Part shown: positions 5,498-8,690 of the stretch, one piece after another
Layout: each line of letters begins with the position of its first letter
How positions within the stretch are numbered: the stretch's first letter is position 1
Origin: Betaproteobacteria bacterium TMED156
GTDB taxonomy: Bacteria > Pseudomonadota > Gammaproteobacteria > Burkholderiales > Burkholderiaceae_A
Length of the DNA stretch: 8,690 nucleotides
NCBI GenBank assembly: GCA_002171155.1
Contig: NHHF01000004.1
Span: 1 to 8,690 of the forward strand
Direction: 5' to 3'
Made by a program: the position numbers and the translations under genes
Notes under the pieces: generated by a model
The model's input: only the letters and a program-made list of their open reading frames with translations
The model's database searches: none
What the model was told of the DNA's origin: nothing

Positions 5498-7152
5498 TTC
5501 ATCCAGGATTGATCCTAATCTTAACAGGTTTATTTTCATATATATTACCTAACAATGTTTCACGTTTTTTGATGTTGATAGTTGGAATTTATTCATTTTA
5601 TATATGTTGCTCTTTTGACAATGTAAATAGTTTTACTCTAAATTACCTCAATTTTGAACTCGTATTAATAAGGGTAGATGGACTTTCAAAAATTTTTTCT
5701 ATCATATTTTCTTTTATGGTTTTAATAGGACTTATTTTTGCCTGGAACCAAAAAAACAAGAACGAACTTTCTGCCGCATTTATTTATTCTGGAGCTGCAT
5801 TAGGGGCTGTACTAGCTGGTGATATTTTTACATTATTTTTCTTTTGGGAATTAATGGCAATTGGCTCAGCTTTAGTTATTTTTACAAACCAAACGGCTCT
5901 TTCAGAAAAAGCTGGTTTCAGATATTCAATGATTCATTTTGGTGGTGGAGTTTTATTAATGTGTGGTCTAACCGGACATGTAGCTGAAACTAATTCAATT
6001 ATCTTTGAAAGCTTTTCACTTAATTCAGTTCATAGTTGGTTAATAATGCTAGGTTTTTTGGTTAATGCAGGAGCTCCCCCGTTTTCATCATGGATTTCAG
6101 ATTCTTACCCTGAAGCATCATTTTCAGGATGTGTTTTCTTATCTGCTTTCACAACTAAGACTGCCGTATATGCATTATTGAGAGGATTTCCTGGTAATGA
6201 AATTTTAATTTATGTCGGTATCTTTATGATTTTTTACGGAATCATATACGCTCTGTTAGAAAATGATATGAGGAGAATACTCTCATATAGTATTGTAAAC
6301 CAAGTTGGTTTTATGATTGTAGGGGTAGGCATCGGAACTGAAATGGCAATCAATGGTGCAAGTGCACATGCTTTTGCACACATTATTTATAAAGCATTAT
6401 TACTAATGTCGGCAGGATCAGTATTGCTAATGACTGGCAGAAGAAAATGTAGTGAACTGGGAGGACTTTTTCAGTCTATGCCTTTAACAATGGTCTGTGG
6501 AACAATTGGAGCTTTTGCAATTTCTGCTTTTCCTCTCACATCGGGTTTTGTCTCTAAGTCTATGATTTCTCAATCTGCTGCTGATCAGCATTTGTTTGGC
6601 ATATGGTTGTTTTTGGCTGCTGCTTCCGCAGGAGTTTTTCTTCATGCTGGAATTAAATTTCCTTGGTTTGTTTTTTTTCAAAAAGATTCTGGCCTGCGAC
6701 CTCCTGATCCACCAATTAATATGAGATTGTCGATGTTAATCTTATCTTTCTTATGTTTATTCATAGGAATATTCCCAAATTATTTGTATCAAATTCTTCC
6801 ATACTCAGTTGACTATGTTCCATATACCTCTTCACACGTTGTTTTTCAATTGCAACTACTTTTATTTGCGGGCTTTGCATTTTTTATAATGTTACCTTGG
6901 TTAAAGAGAACACCAACAATTTCACTAGATTTGGATTGGTTATATAGAGTTTTGGCTAAAAGGTTGATTTTATATATTTTTCAGGTGAAGTTCTTAAATT
7001 CTATTTTAATAAAATTCAGACAATACACTTATGCCACATACAGAAAAATAGATCTTGGTCAATCTTTAACTAAAAATATAAGTTCTGGAAATATGGTCTT
7101 ATCTGTAGGTATATTATTGGCAATTTATTTATTTTTCTTTTATTTGTTTTAA
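5494..7152 (+). CDS. Third NuoL/MrpD-type antiporter subunit, long form with C-terminal extension
   Basis: Proton_antipo_M family membrane protein, 552 residues. The core of about 14 helices is followed by an extension with a helix at 450-470, the conserved-looking DLDWLYR segment (479-485) and a last helix at 534-552. Seen residues: Glu of TM5 (E119 in FFFWELMAIGSALVIF), Lys of TM8 (K222 in SAFTTKTAVYALLR), H296/K300 (FAHIIYKALLLMS) and Lys of TM12 (K355 in TSGFVSKSMI). At the TM7 position, where the two sister proteins have Lys, it has Asn (N191 in FLVNAGAPPFSSW). It may therefore be a specialised or partly inactive channel, or use another path. That is inference. The ATG at 5494 overlaps the small gene's stop by 4 bases (ATGA). 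It is the last antiporter gene, with no terminator in the 20 bases before the Nudix gene. Confidence 0.9.
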   Translation: MIHPGLILILTGLFSYILPNNVSRFLMLIVGIYSFYICCSFDNVNSFTLNYLNFELVLIRVDGLSKIFSIIFSFMVLIGLIFAWNQKNKNELSAAFIYSGAALGAVLAGDIFTLFFFWELMAIGSALVIFTNQTALSEKAGFRYSMIHFGGGVLLMCGLTGHVAETNSIIFESFSLNSVHSWLIMLGFLVNAGAPPFSSWISDSYPEASFSGCVFLSAFTTKTAVYALLRGFPGNEILIYVGIFMIFYGIIYALLENDMRRILSYSIVNQVGFMIVGVGIGTEMAINGASAHAFAHIIYKALLLMSAGSVLLMTGRRKCSELGGLFQSMPLTMVCGTIGAFAISAFPLTSGFVSKSMISQSAADQHLFGIWLFLAAASAGVFLHAGIKFPWFVFFQKDSGLRPPDPPINMRLSMLILSFLCLFIGIFPNYLYQILPYSVDYVPYTSSHVVFQLQLLLFAGFAFFIMLPWLKRTPTISLDLDWLYRVLAKRLILYIFQVKFLNSILIKFRQYTYATYRKIDLGQSLTKNISSGNMVLSVGILLAIYLFFFYLF

Positions 7153-7172
7153 AAAGATTTTGGAATTACACT

Positions 7173-7589
7173 TTGAAACTCATCAAAAAAGTTATATGTG
7201 GAATTATTTACAATGAAAATTTTGAAATTCTTATAACTCGAAGAGCAAAAGGCGACTATGCAGGAAAATGGGAGTTTCCTGGTGGAAAAGTCGAAAATAG
7301 AGAATCAAATGAAGAATGTTTGCATAGAGAATTATTTGAAGAATTAAAAATTAGAGTTATTATTCACTTTAAATTTACGGAATATATTTTAGAATATCCA
7401 AAATTTTATGTGAATTTAATTTCATATATTTGTTCAACCAATGAAAAAGAAATAAAGCTATCAGACCACGATAGATATAAATGGGTGAAAACAAATACAA
7501 TGTCAGATTTCATTTTTTTAACCGCTGACTCTGAAATTTTAACTAAATTGAAAAATGAAAATAATAGAGTTATTAAGGAATTAATTTAA
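7173..7589 (+). CDS. mutT: MutT-like Nudix hydrolase (probable 8-oxo-dGTP diphosphatase)
   Basis: Soluble cytosolic Nudix hydrolase of 138 residues, close to E. coli MutT in length. MutT removes 8-oxo-dGTP from the nucleotide pool to prevent A:T to C:G changes. The approach AGKWEFPGGKVE (30-41) is typical of MutT. The Nudix box GX5EX7REUXEEXGU is nearly complete: G38, E44, R52, E53, L54, E56, E57 and I60, with the usual Gly replaced by K59. The metal-binding Glu residues are intact. The C-terminal half is more divergent, so another Nudix substrate is possible. The TTG start at 7173 fits the family's N-terminus (KLIKKVICGIIYN). GGA at 7162-7164 is a weak ribosome binding site. The gene lies 20 bases after the antiporter operon on the same strand and may be read through from it. 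Its stop overlaps the convergent TpsB stop. Confidence 0.88.
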   Translation: MKLIKKVICGIIYNENFEILITRRAKGDYAGKWEFPGGKVENRESNEECLHRELFEELKIRVIIHFKFTEYILEYPKFYVNLISYICSTNEKEIKLSDHDRYKWVKTNTMSDFIFLTADSEILTKLKNENNRVIKELI

Positions 7590-8690
7590 AATGAATGAGT
7601 TATAGATAAAATGTACCTTGGATTATTCCTTGCGTCAGCGCTTGGGAATGTGTTTCTAGCCTCCGCAGCCATTAAATCAATTGAAAGGCCTTCTGAACTA
7701 CTTAATCGCATTCCAATGCCGTGAGACCCTAAAAAATTGTTAGAACTTTCTACATTGCTTAAAATATCCGCAAGGATTTGGGTCTCAGCATAATCAATAA
7801 AACCGTAAATTTCTATATTGACTTTTTTTAAAATAGGCAGTGGATTTTTTTCTATTTTTTTTGTTAATTCAAAACTTATGCCAAATCCTTTATCACCCGC
7901 AATTGCCCCACCATCATAGCCTCTTCCAATTAAAAGTCCACCAAATGATATCTGCTCTCCAGCTAGTAACTTATCATTTGTGTATTGAGATTGAAGATTA
8001 AACTTTAAGGTTAGATTAAATCTATCAAGAAGATATGTATGGCTAGCAGTAAATTTAAACTTAACAAATTCTTGTTCAAAGTTTGCTACTGACGGAGAAG
8101 ATGCAGTTTTATCAAATGAACCAAAAATATCCAATCCGTGAAAAAGTGAAAAGTTAAGTTTGGTATTACCATTAAACCAAATATCATTGGAAATAGAAAA
8201 ACCAATATCAGCAACAGTTGATTTATCTATGGTAATTGCATTTGATTGAAGGGTGGTTTTACTTTTACCCTTAGTCAGACCAAACTCCAAATATTTGGAT
8301 TCTAGTCTACCGCGAGCAATTTGAAATCTAATTCTGGGAGCCAAAGAGTATGATTTACTAACTATAGCTAGTGGTTTTAGTGAACCTTTTGGCTCAGCAT
8401 CAGCAATTAAACCTGCAAAACTAAAAATCGCACCACTATTGCCGATGGCTTGGGAGTAACTTGTATTGTACGCTCTGAGATTATTGTTTTTGATTGATGC
8501 TGATAGGCCAATACCAAGAGTGCTAGCAACAGATTTAAATGGATTATTAATTGTGCTATTTAAATTAGTACTTAATAATCCCATAGTTTTGGATGCGCTA
8601 TTATTGACCGTTACCGAAAATGTTTTTGGTGGTAAGTTGTTAAGAGTTATTATTAGTTCTGACGAACCAATTTTGTCTCCTTGCCTTAAA
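7586..8690 (-). CDS. Two-partner secretion outer-membrane transporter, TpsB/FhaC/ShlB type, C-terminal part (5' end outside window)
   Basis: Outer-membrane beta-barrel of the Omp85/TpsB superfamily, which exports a partner exoprotein (TpsA) or activates a hemolysin/adhesin. The frame is open from the right edge to TAA at 7586-7588, about 367 residues. An ATG at 8582-8584 is internal and not the start, since homologous sequence (LRQGDKIGSSELIITLNNLP) runs upstream of it. Full TpsB proteins are about 550-600 residues, so the signal peptide and POTRA domains lie outside. Visible: the end of POTRA 2, alternating strand-turn barrel sequence, the L6-loop signature GRGYDGG (7907-7924; family V/I-R-G-Y/F) followed by GDKGFGISFEL, a late FIDYAET strand, and a terminal strand RYILSITHSF ending in Phe as barrel proteins do. 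No cargo gene is visible. It converges on the Nudix gene, overlapping by 4 bases. Confidence 0.87.
   Translation of the reverse strand, partial: LRQGDKIGSSELIITLNNLPPKTFSVTVNNSASKTMGLLSTNLNSTINNPFKSVASTLGIGLSASIKNNNLRAYNTSYSQAIGNSGAIFSFAGLIADAEPKGSLKPLAIVSKSYSLAPRIRFQIARGRLESKYLEFGLTKGKSKTTLQSNAITIDKSTVADIGFSISNDIWFNGNTKLNFSLFHGLDIFGSFDKTASSPSVANFEQEFVKFKFTASHTYLLDRFNLTLKFNLQSQYTNDKLLAGEQISFGGLLIGRGYDGGAIAGDKGFGISFELTKKIEKNPLPILKKVNIEIYGFIDYAETQILADILSNVESSNNFLGSHGIGMRLSSSEGLSIDLMAAEARNTFPSADARNNPRYILSITHSF

Noticed and set aside
6484..6681. Minus-strand open frame of 65 codons with many Cys and Ser
   Set aside because: It is the shadow of the third antiporter gene. The Cys/Ser/Lys-rich composition comes from reversed hydrophobic codons, not a metal-binding protein.
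1..7152. Respiratory complex I (nuo) operon or an Mbh-type hydrogenase
   Set aside because: The NuoL/M/N- and NuoK-like genes look like complex I, but MnhE, F, G and B are Mrp-specific, and no NuoH, NuoB/C/D/I or hydrogenase subunits occur in the window. The left flank cannot be seen.

Overview
This window is AT-rich and tightly packed. It holds the back part of a multi-subunit Mrp-type (Mnh/Pha) cation/proton antiporter operon on the + strand, followed by a small Nudix hydrolase gene. Against them on the - strand is the C-terminal part of an outer-membrane two-partner secretion (TpsB/FhaC/ShlB-type) barrel. An outer-membrane barrel means a Gram-negative host. The protein style, the AT bias, the near absence of intergenic DNA and the many TTG starts suggest a streamlined, probably marine proteobacterium, with Alphaproteobacteria as a guess. 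That placement is inference and cannot be fixed from the sequence alone.

Layout: 1-282 is the end of mnhE (its start lies left of the window). Then come mnhF (283-561), mnhG (568-879), a fused MbhD+MbhE protein equivalent to the C-terminal part of MrpA (906-1427), mnhB (1417-1836), mnhC (1833-2195), an MrpD-type ion-transporting subunit (2192-3670), a second such subunit with NuoL/MrpA-like features (3690-5231), a small two-helix membrane protein (5234-5497) and a third, longer subunit (5494-7152). The genes abut, overlap by 4-11 bases or are separated by at most 26 bases. The promoter must lie upstream of the window, and I see no terminator between the genes. A MutT-like Nudix gene (7173-7589) follows 20 bases later on the same strand. 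It overlaps tail-to-tail by 4 bases with the convergent TpsB gene (7586 to the right edge).

How it works together: E, F, G, B, C and the MbhD/E protein are the small membrane subunits of an Mrp complex. The three large proteins are relatives of complex I NuoL/M/N, each predicted to carry a proton or cation path. The order E-F-G-(MbhD/E)-B-C-D matches the membrane module of archaeal Mbh hydrogenases and differs from the classical Bacillus order, which starts with one large fused MrpA. The complex most likely exchanges Na+ (or another monovalent cation) for H+ across the inner membrane, for salt and pH homeostasis. The most notable points are the third antiporter subunit with Asn where the TM7 lysine is expected, the small uncharacterised membrane protein inside the operon, and the unusual start codons. 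I found no RNA genes, CRISPR arrays, insertion sequences or phage genes, and no gene-free stretch longer than 26 bases.
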